Program-made: the position numbers and the translations under genes
Shown: positions 47,887 to 59,211 of the stretch, in pieces
Layout of the letters: every line of letters starts with the position of its first letter
Position numbering within the stretch: the stretch's first letter is position 1
Notes under the pieces: model-generated
Seen by the model: only the letters and a program-made list of their open reading frames with translations
Databases searched by the model: none
Told to the model about the DNA's origin: nothing
Assembly: GCF_023706045.1 (NCBI RefSeq)
Contig: NZ_BQYL01000001.1
Coordinates: 2,152,001 to 2,216,000, forward strand
Origin: Kangiella sp. TOML190
GTDB taxonomy: Bacteria; Pseudomonadota; Gammaproteobacteria; Enterobacterales; Kangiellaceae
DNA length: 64,000 bases
Reading direction: 5' to 3'

Positions 47887-47954
47887 AAAAGCTCGAGAGC
47901 CAGACGAAGTTTAACCAAAATAAGCGGATTTTAGGCCGCTAATCGAGCTTTTTT
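47887..47954. other. Structured intergenic element between tgt and yajC
   Basis: AAAAGCTCGA (47887-47896) pairs with TCGAGCTTTT (47943-47952) across about 46 bases that include a smaller AGCGG/CCGCT hairpin (47922-47940). Read on the minus strand it could be a weak terminator or an RNase processing site in a polycistronic message. Confidence 0.5.
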
Positions 47955-47956
47955 AA

Positions 47957-50250
<2,294 letters not shown>

Positions 50251-50324
50251 TCTGACCTTACGGGGTCATAAGTAAAAGTGCGCCTAGTTTAGCGATTTAG
50301 CTTAAAAAGGCAAGAATAGATGTA

Positions 50325-51650
50325 TTAAGTCTTTAACTTAGACTTATATAAATCAAGTTTTTGCTTCATATCACTAGGCACTCTTCGGTACTTTTTAAGC
50401 TCTTTATTAGCTTTTTTCTGAAATCTAACCGCTTTCTTAAAATCTTTCATTTTGGCATAGGTAGCGGCATAGAGCATGTAGTAGCGAATAGGATCTTTAA
50501 CTTTTTTAGGCTCTAGCAAATCTAGCTTGTTAATAACCAATTCAGGAGAGTAATCCGGATTATCAAACAGTATTTTGGCGATCTCTAGCGCTGACTCTTT
50601 ATCTTCTGATTTAGCAGCCTTATCTAGCCAGAATTTACGCTTTTGTTCCGCTTCTGCACTTGCAAATTGACCATAGTATTCAGACAGTTTTAGCTGCGAG
50701 CGGCCCAAGTCTGCTGATGCCGCTGTGATTAGCCATTTCAAGCCCTTATCAATATCTTTATCGCAACCTTCTCCTCTTAAAAGCCTAACGCCCAACTCAT
50801 GCTGCGAATCGGTCAAACCCTGCGATGCGGATTGATAAAAAAGCTCCGCTTGATTAATGTCATCATCCAATACGGTCGATCCGTACATTGCATAGTAAAA
50901 TTGACCTACAGGGTCCCCTTTCTGAGCTAAAGCTTTGTATTTCTTGATTTTATTTTTAGTTCTGCTCGAGTATTCTTTACCCGACTTGCTGAATTTGATT
51001 TTGTATCTATAACTATTGTCCAAATCCGCACCTGCAACATCAAACTCCCATTCCTTAATCGCATCAATGGTGGCATTATCAAAAACGCCGTAGGGATAGG
51101 AGTCCACAATCTCAATCTCAACAGCTTTACCTTGAGAATTTAGTTTGAATTCTGCGTGAGCAAACCCTTCGATATTTAACGAATCAGCTCTTACTGGATA
51201 AACGGGCAAAGTGGATTTAACAACCTTTGCAAAGTTATAGTCCATTTTATTAGTAAATATCGGCTTTAATTCATTGACCACTGCAGCCTTACTATATTTT
51301 TTGAAAATAGAATCGTAATAACTGTCCGCTTCAGCCTGATCTTTTATATGGGAACTTAGTTGATTGAGAATATCTTGTGTGCCTTGAGACTCCCCATCTT
51401 CATCAGAAAGCTTGAGCCACGCATAAGCTTTTGTCAGATCTCGTTTAGTGCCCAAGCCATCTAAGTACATGAAACCTAAATTATATTGAGCGTTTTTATT
51501 GCCTATTTCTGAGAGTGAATGAAACTCAAGAAATGCTTCCTGATAATTACCTGCTTCATAGTTTTTTACCGCTTTATTAAAGTCAGCCTGTACACTGAAA
51601 GACACAAAAACCATTACAACTATAAAAAAACATCTTAGATTATTATGCAT
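50325..51650 (-). CDS. Secreted Sel1-repeat protein with internal TonB C-terminal domain
   Basis: A 441-residue protein with a signal peptide (residues 1-22, VMVFVSFSVQA). Sel1-like repeats flank an internal TonB C-terminal domain. Repeats: KNAQYNLGFMYLDGLG (residues 52-67), then later DPVGQFYYAMYGSTVL and DSQHELGVRLLRGEGCDKD (about 250-330). The TonB_C signature is at about 150-210 (YPVRADSLNIEGFAHAEFKL, SYPYGVFDNATIDAI). No membrane anchor is seen. Such a mix suggests a periplasmic scaffold; function unknown. It ends a minus-strand unit after rmf. Confidence 0.75.
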   Translation of the reverse strand: MHNNLRCFFIVVMVFVSFSVQADFNKAVKNYEAGNYQEAFLEFHSLSEIGNKNAQYNLGFMYLDGLGTKRDLTKAYAWLKLSDEDGESQGTQDILNQLSSHIKDQAEADSYYDSIFKKYSKAAVVNELKPIFTNKMDYNFAKVVKSTLPVYPVRADSLNIEGFAHAEFKLNSQGKAVEIEIVDSYPYGVFDNATIDAIKEWEFDVAGADLDNSYRYKIKFSKSGKEYSSRTKNKIKKYKALAQKGDPVGQFYYAMYGSTVLDDDINQAELFYQSASQGLTDSQHELGVRLLRGEGCDKDIDKGLKWLITAASADLGRSQLKLSEYYGQFASAEAEQKRKFWLDKAAKSEDKESALEIAKILFDNPDYSPELVINKLDLLEPKKVKDPIRYYMLYAATYAKMKDFKKAVRFQKKANKELKKYRRVPSDMKQKLDLYKSKLKT

Positions 51651-51710
51651 TTTTTATCCCTATAGTTTTTAATTTAATTATTTTTCAAAATAAGGTTACT
51701 AGAAGTAATT

Positions 51711-51773
51711 TTTTCTTTCAATAAAAACCCCAGTTAACCACTAGAGCTAGCCGGGGGTTTTATTGAAAGAAAA
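51711..51773. terminator. Long hairpin terminator after rmf
   Basis: A 16-base arm TTTTCTTTCAATAAAA (51711-51726) plus a further CCCC pairs with GGGG and TTTTATTGAAAGAAAA (51753-51773) with one mismatch and a loop of about 21 bases. It begins 4 bases past the rmf stop and is unusually long for a terminator. Confidence 0.75.
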
Positions 51774-51776
51774 GTT

Positions 51777-51959
51777 TTACATGTAGTTCTTCATTCCTGT
51801 ATTTTGAAACTGCTCGCGCCCTTCTCGCCAGCCGCCTAACCATTCTTCTTTGGCATTGACTTCTTCATAAGGACACAATTCTTTAGACTGACCATGTAAC
51901 GCCGCATTAAAGCCTTTAGAATGTGCTCTTTGTAGCTTATCTCGCTTTTGTCTTTTCAT
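51777..51959 (-). CDS. rmf: Ribosome modulation factor
   Basis: A 60-residue basic protein that matches RMF: MKRQKRDKLQRAHSKGFNAA, the Cys/Pro core LCPYEE and WLGGWREGRE. RMF dimerises 70S ribosomes to 100S in stationary phase. AGGAAG precedes ATG. It has its own long terminator hairpin, in keeping with a strongly expressed stress gene. Confidence 0.95.
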   Translation of the reverse strand: MKRQKRDKLQRAHSKGFNAALHGQSKELCPYEEVNAKEEWLGGWREGREQFQNTGMKNYM

Positions 51960-52032
51960 AGATGCTTCCTCTATTGCTTATGTTGAGATGGAAAGGTTAA
52001 GTTTATAAGCTTAGATAACCTATTTTTGCTCA

Positions 52033-52066
52033 GGCAAAAAAAACCGACTGCCTATTGCTAGGTAAT
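52033..52066 (-). terminator. Orphan intrinsic terminator, possible small-RNA end
   Basis: On the minus strand ACCGATTACCTA and TAGGCAGTCGGT pair (one mismatch, one G-U) around a four-base loop and run straight into eight T residues. No annotated gene lies upstream on that strand within 340 bases. Confidence 0.65.
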
Positions 52067-52344
52067 CGGTCTATTTTATTGCTATATCTGCACGCCTGAT
52101 TGAATTGGCCTACGCAGCTATCAAAATGTTGGGTAAACGCTTTGCTTTGGTTAAGTCTTTCCATCTAGAAAAAATCGTTTTTGTTTCTATTAACCATAGC
52201 GACTACTACAAATTTTTCAAGCAGATTTTCTGAATTTCTGTACATTAATCATACAATCAATGGCTTACTTTCATTTTATAGACTAAGTCTCAAAATTATC
52301 TTTTAATTACTGGTAACACCAGTTGTTGATCACTGCTCACCAAG

Positions 52345-52374
52345 TTTACGTTTGCGTAAAGGTAAGGTATTATT
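52345..52374 (+). promoter_or_regulatory. LiuR-type operator/promoter
   Basis: TTTACG (52345-52350) and CGTAAA (52355-52360) form a perfect 6+4+6 inverted repeat. The left arm serves as a -35, with TATTAT at 52369-52374 as the -10 (18-base spacer). MerR-family activators bind palindromes at this position. Confidence 0.55.
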
Positions 52375-52408
52375 GGGGACACATTTTAAATAAACATTTA
52401 ACCACTTA

Positions 52409-52774
52409 ATGGCTGTAGCGGAAAAAGAATACACAATCAGTGATTTAGCAAAGGAATTTGAGATCACTTCTCGCTCGATCCGTCATTATGAAGATGAAAA
52501 ACTAATAAGCCCGCAGCGACGCGGTACTCACCGCATCTACTCTTCGCGTGATCGGGTTCGCCTACAACTGATCTTGCGCGGTAAACGCTTAGGTTTTTCA
52601 TTGGCCGAAATTCGTGAAATTATTGATTTATACGATTTACCGGAAGGTGAGCAGAAACAAACACAGCTGCTGTTAGGACTGATCCAAGAACGTCGCGCCG
52701 CTCTTTTGCAACAACGCAAAGATATTAATTTTATGCTTAAAGAGCTGGACATGCTCGAAGCAAAGCTAGATTAA
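52409..52774 (+). CDS. liuR: MerR-family regulator of leucine catabolism (LiuR type)
   Basis: A 121-residue MerR regulator. The winged helix is at residues 6-60 (YTISDLAKEFEITSRSIRHY, FSLAEIREIIDLY) followed by a coiled-coil dimer helix to the C-terminus. It lacks a ligand domain, as LiuR regulators do. LiuR controls leucine and isovalerate degradation in proteobacteria and may sense a CoA intermediate. It heads the operon, so autoregulation through the palindrome upstream is likely. Confidence 0.85.
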   Translation: MAVAEKEYTISDLAKEFEITSRSIRHYEDEKLISPQRRGTHRIYSSRDRVRLQLILRGKRLGFSLAEIREIIDLYDLPEGEQKQTQLLLGLIQERRAALLQQRKDINFMLKELDMLEAKLD

Positions 52775-52805
52775 CGCCTAGAAAAACGTCTAGGTTAAAT
52801 TTTTA
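52771..52805 (+). promoter_or_regulatory. Hairpin with T run between liuR and liuA
   Basis: CCTAGA (52776-52781) and TCTAGG (52789-52794) pair over AAAACG-like loop bases, with TTAA on both flanks, then TTTTTAA. It could be a weak terminator or attenuator after liuR. Confidence 0.5.
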
Positions 52806-52852
52806 ACTTATTGATTTATAAGAAATTGATTTTAAAAGATTGAGGAACCATT

Positions 52853-54013
52853 ATGTATCCATCATTAAACTTCGACCTTGGCGAAACCGCCGACATGATC
52901 CGTGACATGGTGCGCGGCTTTGCGGAAAAAGAAATTGCGCCAATAGCCGAAAAAACCGATGAAGAAAACCTTTTCCCCCATCATTTATGGCAAAAATTAG
53001 GCGAACTAGGTCTGCTAGGCATTACCGTAGAAGAAGAATACGGTGGCTCTGGCATGGGCTATTTGGAGCATGTAGTAGCGATGGAAGAAATTAGCCGTGC
53101 TAGCGCTTCGATTGGCTTAAGTTACGGCGCTCATTCAAATTTGTGTGTTAATCAAATTCGCCGCAATGCTTCTGAAGAGCAAAAGAAAAAATATTTGCCA
53201 AAGTTATGTTCGGGTGAACACGTAGGAGCTTTAGCTATGTCGGAGCCGGGTGCTGGCTCCGATGTAGTCGGAATGCGCTTAAAAGCGGAACTTAAGGGCG
53301 ATAAATACGTCTTAAATGGCAACAAAATGTGGATCACCAATGGTCCCGAAGCGGACGTTTTGGTGGTTTATGCTAAAACCGATATGGAAGCACATTCGCG
53401 CGGCATCACCGCCTTCATCATCGAAAAAGGTATGAAGGGTTTCTCGACCGCACAAAAACTCGACAAATTAGGTATGCGCGGCTCTAACACTTGTGAATTG
53501 GTATTCGAAGATTGCGAAGTGCCGGTTGAAAATGTGATGGGCGAAGTTAATCAAGGCGTAAAAATCCTTATGAGCGGCTTGGACTATGAACGTGCAGTTC
53601 TTTCTGCAGGCCCCTTGGGCATTATGCGCGCCTGTATGGATGTGGTAGTACCTTACGTTCATGAGCGCAAACAGTTTGGTAAACCGATTGGTACTTTCCA
53701 ATTGATGCAAGGCAAATTAGCGGATATGTACACCATTATGAACGCCAGCCGTGCTTATGTGTACGCTGTAGCTAAAGCCTGCGACCGTAAGGAAACCACT
53801 CGTAAAGACGCCGCGGCAGCAATTTTATTTGCCGCAGAAAATGCTACCAAACTGGCGCTCGATGCGATTCAAGTATTAGGCGGCAATGGCTACATTAACG
53901 AATACTCTACTGGCCGTTTATTGCGCGATGCGAAGTTATATGAAATTGGCGCTGGCACTTCGGAGATCCGTCGAATGTTGATTGGTCGCGAATTGTTTAA
54001 CGAAACCGCCTAA
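52853..54013 (+). CDS. liuA: Isovaleryl-CoA dehydrogenase
   Basis: A 386-residue flavin acyl-CoA dehydrogenase. It converts isovaleryl-CoA to 3-methylcrotonyl-CoA. The fold signatures [34 protein letters not shown] and [20 protein letters not shown] are seen. The base glutamate is in the IVD position ([14 protein letters not shown]), while the alternative C-terminal site reads EIGAGTSEI (not YEGTSE), as in true isovaleryl-CoA dehydrogenases. It opens the catabolic part of the operon. Confidence 0.93.
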   Translation: MYPSLNFDLGETADMIRDMVRGFAEKEIAPIAEKTDEENLFPHHLWQKLGELGLLGITVEEEYGGSGMGYLEHVVAMEEISRASASIGLSYGAHSNLCVNQIRRNASEEQKKKYLPKLCSGEHVGALAMSEPGAGSDVVGMRLKAELKGDKYVLNGNKMWITNGPEADVLVVYAKTDMEAHSRGITAFIIEKGMKGFSTAQKLDKLGMRGSNTCELVFEDCEVPVENVMGEVNQGVKILMSGLDYERAVLSAGPLGIMRACMDVVVPYVHERKQFGKPIGTFQLMQGKLADMYTIMNASRAYVYAVAKACDRKETTRKDAAAAILFAAENATKLALDAIQVLGGNGYINEYSTGRLLRDAKLYEIGAGTSEIRRMLIGRELFNETA

Positions 54014-54040
54014 AATGTTTATATTTGCCAACTCATTGTT

Positions 54041-54099
54041 AAAAGTTATCTCGAAGTGCTCATTTAGGTTACTAAACTCCGCGCTTCTTGATAACTTTT
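54041..54099 (+). promoter_or_regulatory. Hairpin between liuA and thiolase
   Basis: AAAAGTTATC (54041-54050) pairs with GATAACTTTT (54090-54099); inside are GAAGTGC/GCGCTTC and TTTAG/CTAAA. A three-tier stem of this size could be an mRNA stabiliser or partial terminator. The gap is 223 bases, much wider than elsewhere in the operon. Confidence 0.6.
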
Positions 54100-54236
54100 G
54101 CCGCGATTTGGCTTCATCTAAATCATTTTAGTTATTTAAAAATTTTTAAAAATTAATGACATAGAGAAGCGTGATGAGCACAGCTAGTACGAGGCCAAGT
54201 AATAGCTAGCGCAATAGCTTCGAAGAGGAACAACAA

Positions 54237-55418
54237 ATGAGTAATGATCCAATCGTAATTGTAGGCGCAGCCAGAACTCCAATGGGCGGTTTCGGCGGTT
54301 CTTTATCAACCGTAAAATCCACTGAACTTGGCTCGGTTGCCATTAAAGCTGCGGTTGAGCGCGCTGGTATTCAAGCTGAAGATGTGCAAGAAGCTATTAT
54401 GGGTTGCGTATTGCCTGCAGGGGTTGGTCAAGCGCCAGCTCGGCAAGCGGCACTTGGCGCTGGTATGACAGTCAACTCTACTGCTATGACCATTAATAAA
54501 GTGTGTGGCTCTGGCATGAAGTCGATTATGTTGGCTCACGATTTATTAAAAGCTGGTACTAATGAAGTTATGGTTGCTGGCGGTATGGAAAGCATGAGCT
54601 TGGCGCCTTATATGATTCCTACGGCTCGTTACGGTCAGCGTTTTGGTCATGGCAAAACCCTCGATCATATGGCTTACGATGGTTTAGAAGATGCTTACGA
54701 AGGCTCTGCGATGGGCGTTTATGCTGAGCAAACCGTTGAAAAATATGGCTTTAGCCGCGAAGATCAAGATGCTTTTGCAATTGAGTCTCTAACTCGCGCT
54801 AATGCAGCGATTGAAGCTGGTCATTTCAATAACGAAATTGCGCCAGTAACAGTAAAGTCTCGTCGTGGCGATACTCTAGTAGATACTGACGAGCAGCCGC
54901 CAAAAGCGCGTCCAGATAAAATCCCAGCGCTACGCCCTGCTTTCAAAAAAGATGGCACTGTAACCGCAGCTAACGCTAGTTCGATTTCAGATGGCGCCGC
55001 TGCTGTGGTCATGATGCGTCAATCGGAAGCTGAAAAGCGCGGCCTAAAACCATTGGCAAAAATCGTAGCGCAAGAATCTAATGCGCGGATCCCTGCTGAG
55101 TTTACTATTGCCCCGGTTGGCGCCATGGAAAAAGTTATGGCCTCTGCCGGTTGGACAAAAGACGAGGTAGATTTATTTGAAATCAACGAAGCTTTTGCAG
55201 TTGTTACCATGGCAGCAATGAAAGATTTAGCGTTAGATCATGCTAAAGTAAACGTCCATGGCGGCGCTACTGCGCTTGGCCATCCTATTGGCTGCTCAGG
55301 AACGCGCATTGTTGTAACATTGATCGAAGCACTGCGCACCCATGGCAAGACTAAGGGTGTTGCTAGCTTATGTATTGGTGGTGGTGAGGCTACGGCTTTA
55401 GCTATTGAGTTGGTTTAA
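54237..55418 (+). CDS. atoB: Acetyl-CoA acetyltransferase (thiolase)
   Basis: A 393-residue biosynthetic-type thiolase. The nucleophile Cys is in [12 protein letters not shown] (near residue 90), the second site in [20 protein letters not shown] (near 345-370), and NEAFA is present. It splits acetoacetyl-CoA to two acetyl-CoA, the end of leucine breakdown after the CoA-transferase. GAGGAACAACA precedes ATG. Confidence 0.93.
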   Translation: MSNDPIVIVGAARTPMGGFGGSLSTVKSTELGSVAIKAAVERAGIQAEDVQEAIMGCVLPAGVGQAPARQAALGAGMTVNSTAMTINKVCGSGMKSIMLAHDLLKAGTNEVMVAGGMESMSLAPYMIPTARYGQRFGHGKTLDHMAYDGLEDAYEGSAMGVYAEQTVEKYGFSREDQDAFAIESLTRANAAIEAGHFNNEIAPVTVKSRRGDTLVDTDEQPPKARPDKIPALRPAFKKDGTVTAANASSISDGAAAVVMMRQSEAEKRGLKPLAKIVAQESNARIPAEFTIAPVGAMEKVMASAGWTKDEVDLFEINEAFAVVTMAAMKDLALDHAKVNVHGGATALGHPIGCSGTRIVVTLIEALRTHGKTKGVASLCIGGGEATALAIELV

Positions 55419-55436
55419 TACAATTTCAAATTTAGT

Positions 55437-55515
55437 GTCATTCCCGCGAAAGCGCGAATCTATTTTGAACTGTTATACTAACCTTAAAGTAGATCTCCGC
55501 TTTCGCGGAGATGAC
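55437..55515. repeat. Paired palindromic repeat inside the leucine operon
   Basis: GTCATTCCCGCGAAAGCGCG at the left and TCCGCTTTCGCGGAGATGAC at the right, 79 bases in all. It has the same layout as the element at 22273-22350. Its right end overlaps an ATG that is in frame with the next gene but is not the true start. Confidence 0.8.
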
Positions 55516-55543
55516 GAGAAAACTTCTTTATAGAGATGAATTT

Positions 55544-56692
55544 ATGATTCTTACTGAAGAACAAACCATGATTCAAGATATGGCGCGCGGCTATGTGCAA
55601 GAGCGCATCGCGCCTTTTTCAGAAGAATGGGATAAAAATAAAACGTTCCCCGCCGAGGCTTTGCAAGGCTTAGGTGAACTGGGTTTTTATGGCATGTTAG
55701 TGCCGGAAACTTGGGGTGGTAGCGAAATTGGTTATACTGCTGCAGCGTTAGTCCTAGAAGAAATTGCTGCTGGCGATGGCGCTTGTTCGACCATTATTTC
55801 GGTTACCAATTCTGTTGGCTGTATGCCGATTTTAAATTTCGGTAATGATGAGCAAAAAGAACAATTTTTAAAGCCTTTAGCTTCGGGTCAAATGCTGGGA
55901 GCTTTTTGTTTAACCGAGCCGCATGCTGGCTCTGACGCTGCTGACTTAAAAACTAAAGCCGTTCTTCACAAAAGCCCTGATGGTGATGAATACATTTTAA
56001 ATGGCGTAAAGCAATTTATTACTTCAGGGAAAAATGGCGATGTGGCAATTGTTTTTGCCGTAACCAATCCAAGCGCGGGTAAAAAAGGCATTAGCGCTTT
56101 TATCGTGCCCACCAACACGCCAGGTTACATCGTGGCCAACATCGAAGATAAGATGGGCCAAAATGCTTCAGATACAGCGCAAATCGTTTTAGAGAATTGT
56201 CGTATTCCTGCTGCTAATTTGCTGGGTGAAGAAGGTCAAGGTTATAAAATCGCCCTTTCTGGCCTTGAAGGTGGCCGTATTGGCATTGCCGCTCAATGTG
56301 TCGGCATGGCGCGCGCAGCCTATGAATATGCCTTACAATATTCCAAAGATAGAACTTCTTTCGGCAAACCAATTTTTGAGCATCAAGCAGTTCAATTTAA
56401 GCTGGCGGAAATGGCGACCAAAGTGGATGCGGCGCGTAATATGGTTTTGAACGCAGCACAACTTCGTGATAACAACTTGCCTTGTTTAAAAGAAGCTTGC
56501 ATGGCGAAACTCTTTGCTTCCGAAGCGGCAGAAAAAGTGTGCTCTGATGCAATTCAGGTTTTAGGTGGCTATGGCTACTTAAAAGAATTTCCAGTGGAAC
56601 GCATTTATCGTGACGTGCGCATCGCGCAAATTTACGAAGGCACCAGCGAAGTGCAAAAAATGGTAATTGCTCGTGCAATTGCTAACGATTAA
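55544..56692 (+). CDS. Second acyl-CoA dehydrogenase (short/branched chain)
   Basis: A 382-residue acyl-CoA dehydrogenase. [35 protein letters not shown] and [12 protein letters not shown] are conserved. The catalytic Glu is at the C-terminal site ([11 protein letters not shown]), as in short-chain and butyryl-CoA dehydrogenases, not the IVD site. It may take butyryl-, isobutyryl- or 2-methylbutyryl-CoA. I set the start at ATG 55544 (MILTEEQ) because the longer frame begins inside the repeat at 55437-55515. Confidence 0.88.
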   Translation: MILTEEQTMIQDMARGYVQERIAPFSEEWDKNKTFPAEALQGLGELGFYGMLVPETWGGSEIGYTAAALVLEEIAAGDGACSTIISVTNSVGCMPILNFGNDEQKEQFLKPLASGQMLGAFCLTEPHAGSDAADLKTKAVLHKSPDGDEYILNGVKQFITSGKNGDVAIVFAVTNPSAGKKGISAFIVPTNTPGYIVANIEDKMGQNASDTAQIVLENCRIPAANLLGEEGQGYKIALSGLEGGRIGIAAQCVGMARAAYEYALQYSKDRTSFGKPIFEHQAVQFKLAEMATKVDAARNMVLNAAQLRDNNLPCLKEACMAKLFASEAAEKVCSDAIQVLGGYGYLKEFPVERIYRDVRIAQIYEGTSEVQKMVIARAIAND

Positions 56693-56722
56693 ATAAGTTA
56701 GGATTTAACTAGGATAAAAAAG

Positions 56723-58333
56723 ATGCCAGTTATTAAATCTTCAATCAATCCTCGTAGTGCAGCGTTCCAAGAGAATGCTGATGCGATGAGTGCCTTAGTA
56801 GATGACTTACGCGACAAGATGGAGTACATCACTCAAGGTGGCGGCCCTAAATACCAAGAGAAGCACTTATCTCGCGGTAAATTACTACCGCGTGATCGGG
56901 TGCGCAAACTTTTAGATGTTGGTTCACCCCTGTTAGAAATTTCGCAGATGGCTGCTTGGGACATGTATGATAATAAAGTTCCTGCCGCTGGTTTGATTGC
57001 GGGAATTGGTCGCGTTTCCGGCGTTGAGTGCATGATTGTCGCTAACGATGCTACCGTTAAAGGTGGCACCTACTTTCCTGAGACCATTAAAAAACACCTC
57101 AGGGCGCAAGAAATTGCTGAGCAAAATAACCTGCCCTGTATTTACTTAGTCGATTCAGGCGGCGCTAACTTGCCACAGCAAGACGAGGTGTTTCCAGACA
57201 AAGATCACTTCGGACGAATTTTCTACAATCAGGCTAACATGTCGGCCAAAGGCATTCCTCAAATTGCGGTGGTCATGGGTTCTTGTACCGCTGGAGGTGC
57301 TTACGTTCCGGCAATGGCAGATGAATCCATTATCGTAAAAGAACAAGGCACCATTTTCTTAGGTGGCCCGCCACTGGTCAAAGCTGCTACCGGCGAAGTA
57401 GTTTCGAGCGAAGAGTTAGGTGGTGCAGACGTTCACTGTAAAAATTCTGGGGTTACCGATCACTATGCGCTCAATGATGAGCATGCTTTGAAACTGGCAC
57501 GCCAAGTGGTGAAAAATTTAAACCGTAAGAAAAAGCCGTTTGTAACTATCGAAAAACCCTTTGAGCCTTTGTATCCCAAAGAAGAGCTTTATGGCGTTGT
57601 CAATAAAGATCCGCGTAAGCCTTTTGACATTCGCGAAATCATTGCTCGCATTGTCGATGGTTCAGAGCTGGATGAGTTTAAAGCGCTTTATGGTAATACT
57701 TTAATTTGTGGCTTTGCTCGAATTCATGGTTATCCGGTAGGTATTGTCGCTAACAACGGGATTTTATTTTCCGAGTCAGCGCAAAAAGGCGCTCACTTTA
57801 TTGAGCTTTGTTCGCAGCGCGGCATTCCGCTGGTCTTCTTGCAAAATATTACCGGCTTTATGGTTGGTCGCAAATACGAAAATGAAGGGATTGCAAAACA
57901 TGGGGCGAAAATGGTGACTGCGGTTGCTTGTGCTCGTGTTCCAAAATTCACGGTAATTGTCGGTGGTAGTTTTGGCGCAGGCAACTACGGTATGTGTGGT
58001 CGTGCTTATTCTCCTCGCTTCTTATGGATGTGGCCTAATTCTCGTATCTCTGTTATGGGCGGCGAGCAGGCGGCGAACGTTCTAGCACAAATTAAACGTG
58101 ATAATTTCGAGCGCCGTGGCGAAGAACCTTGGTCTGAAGAAGAAGAAAAAGCCTTCAAAAAGCCGATCGAAGATCAATACGAAAAGCAAGGCCATCCTTA
58201 TTATTCCAGTGCGCGCTTATGGGACGATGGCATTATCGATCCTGCCGATACGCGTATGGTCTTAGGCCTCGCCCTTTCCACTGCTATGAACGCTGAAGCT
58301 GAAGAAACTAAGTTCGGCGTCTTTAGAATGTAA
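56723..58333 (+). CDS. liuB: Methylcrotonyl-CoA carboxylase carboxyltransferase subunit
   Basis: A 536-residue beta subunit of 3-methylcrotonyl-CoA carboxylase. It transfers carboxyl from biotin to methylcrotonyl-CoA to give 3-methylglutaconyl-CoA. [20 protein letters not shown], the [17 protein letters not shown] segment and [20 protein letters not shown] match MCC-beta. It lies 30 bases after the dehydrogenase gene. Confidence 0.95.
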   Translation: MPVIKSSINPRSAAFQENADAMSALVDDLRDKMEYITQGGGPKYQEKHLSRGKLLPRDRVRKLLDVGSPLLEISQMAAWDMYDNKVPAAGLIAGIGRVSGVECMIVANDATVKGGTYFPETIKKHLRAQEIAEQNNLPCIYLVDSGGANLPQQDEVFPDKDHFGRIFYNQANMSAKGIPQIAVVMGSCTAGGAYVPAMADESIIVKEQGTIFLGGPPLVKAATGEVVSSEELGGADVHCKNSGVTDHYALNDEHALKLARQVVKNLNRKKKPFVTIEKPFEPLYPKEELYGVVNKDPRKPFDIREIIARIVDGSELDEFKALYGNTLICGFARIHGYPVGIVANNGILFSESAQKGAHFIELCSQRGIPLVFLQNITGFMVGRKYENEGIAKHGAKMVTAVACARVPKFTVIVGGSFGAGNYGMCGRAYSPRFLWMWPNSRISVMGGEQAANVLAQIKRDNFERRGEEPWSEEEEKAFKKPIEDQYEKQGHPYYSSARLWDDGIIDPADTRMVLGLALSTAMNAEAEETKFGVFRM

Positions 58334-58351
58334 GAGCCCGAGGAACCACTT

Positions 58352-59191
58352 ATGATACCAGTAATGACACAAGAAGCTCTTAAAATTGCGATTGATGAAG
58401 GCCAAAATGCAGACTCTAGTCTTGGTAGCGAAGGTCGCGGGGTTGGTTATATCACCCTAACTCGTGGCGAGATCCATAATGCTTTTGATGACCAGTTGAT
58501 TGCCGATCTGACTTCTGCTTTTCAAGCCATGCAAAACAACGATGATGTTGAAGTTGTGGTATTAAAGGCTGAAGGCAAAAGTTTTTCTGCTGGCGCTGAT
58601 TTAAACTGGATGCGTCGTATGGCCGATTATTCTTGGGATGAAAACTTCCAAGATTCGCAAGCCTTAGCAAAATTAATGAACACCATTTACAGCCTTAATA
58701 AACCAACCGTTTGTGTCGTTCAAGGTGCAGCTTTTGGTGGTGGCGTTGGTTTAGTTGCTTGTTGTGACATGGTGGTTGCATCTGAGCGAGCAAGTTTTTG
58801 TTTATCAGAAGTAAAACTTGGTTTAATCCCAGCCGTAATTAGCCCTTATGTAGTTAAAGCAATTGGTGAACGCCAAGCGCAACGCTATTTTTTAACCGCG
58901 GAACGCTTTAAAGCCAAGCAAGCCCAAGAGTATGGTTTGGTTCATGAAGTGGTTGCTGAAGATCAGCTTGAAAATAAAACCAGTGAAATCATCAGCACCC
59001 TACTCACAAATGGCCCGCAAGCAGTGATGGCGGCTAAAGATTTGATCCGCGCCGTGGAAGGTAAAGTCATCGATCAAGTGCTAATGGACGAAACTGCCAA
59101 ACGTATTGCGGATATTCGCGCCAGCGAACAAGGCAAAGAAGGTTTAAACGCATTCTTAGAAAAAAGACCCGCTGATTGGTCTCTAGGCTGA
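58352..59191 (+). CDS. liuC: 3-Methylglutaconyl-CoA hydratase
   Basis: A 279-residue crotonase-family enzyme that hydrates 3-methylglutaconyl-CoA to HMG-CoA. GKSFSAGADLNWMRRMADYS (oxyanion strand) and GAAFGGGVGLVACCDMVVAS, then SEVKLGLIPAVISPYV (catalytic Glu) are present. The start may be ATG 58352 (GAGGA upstream) or four codons later. The stop at 59189-59191 lies 20 bases before the next gene's start. Confidence 0.92.
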   Translation: MIPVMTQEALKIAIDEGQNADSSLGSEGRGVGYITLTRGEIHNAFDDQLIADLTSAFQAMQNNDDVEVVVLKAEGKSFSAGADLNWMRRMADYSWDENFQDSQALAKLMNTIYSLNKPTVCVVQGAAFGGGVGLVACCDMVVASERASFCLSEVKLGLIPAVISPYVVKAIGERQAQRYFLTAERFKAKQAQEYGLVHEVVAEDQLENKTSEIISTLLTNGPQAVMAAKDLIRAVEGKVIDQVLMDETAKRIADIRASEQGKEGLNAFLEKRPADWSLG

Positions 59192-59211
59192 TCATAGGAG
59201 ATAAAAGAGTA

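Larger units (their letters stand above)
51960..52408. other. 449-base gap between rmf and liuR
   Basis: The gap contains the rmf promoter region, a minus-strand terminator at 52033-52066 with no gene to serve, and the liuR promoter with its operator at 52345-52360. The middle (about 52085-52320) holds no convincing coding region. A 45-codon frame on the minus strand runs through the hairpin and lacks a ribosome-binding site. Confidence 0.5.

Noticed and set aside
52020-52160. 45-codon frame on the minus strand between rmf and liuR
   Set aside because: It runs through the terminator hairpin and T tract and has no ribosome-binding site; not coding.
55511-55543. Longer start for the second acyl-CoA dehydrogenase
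   Set aside because: The first 11 codons fall in the palindromic repeat; homologues begin at the MILTEEQ-like position.
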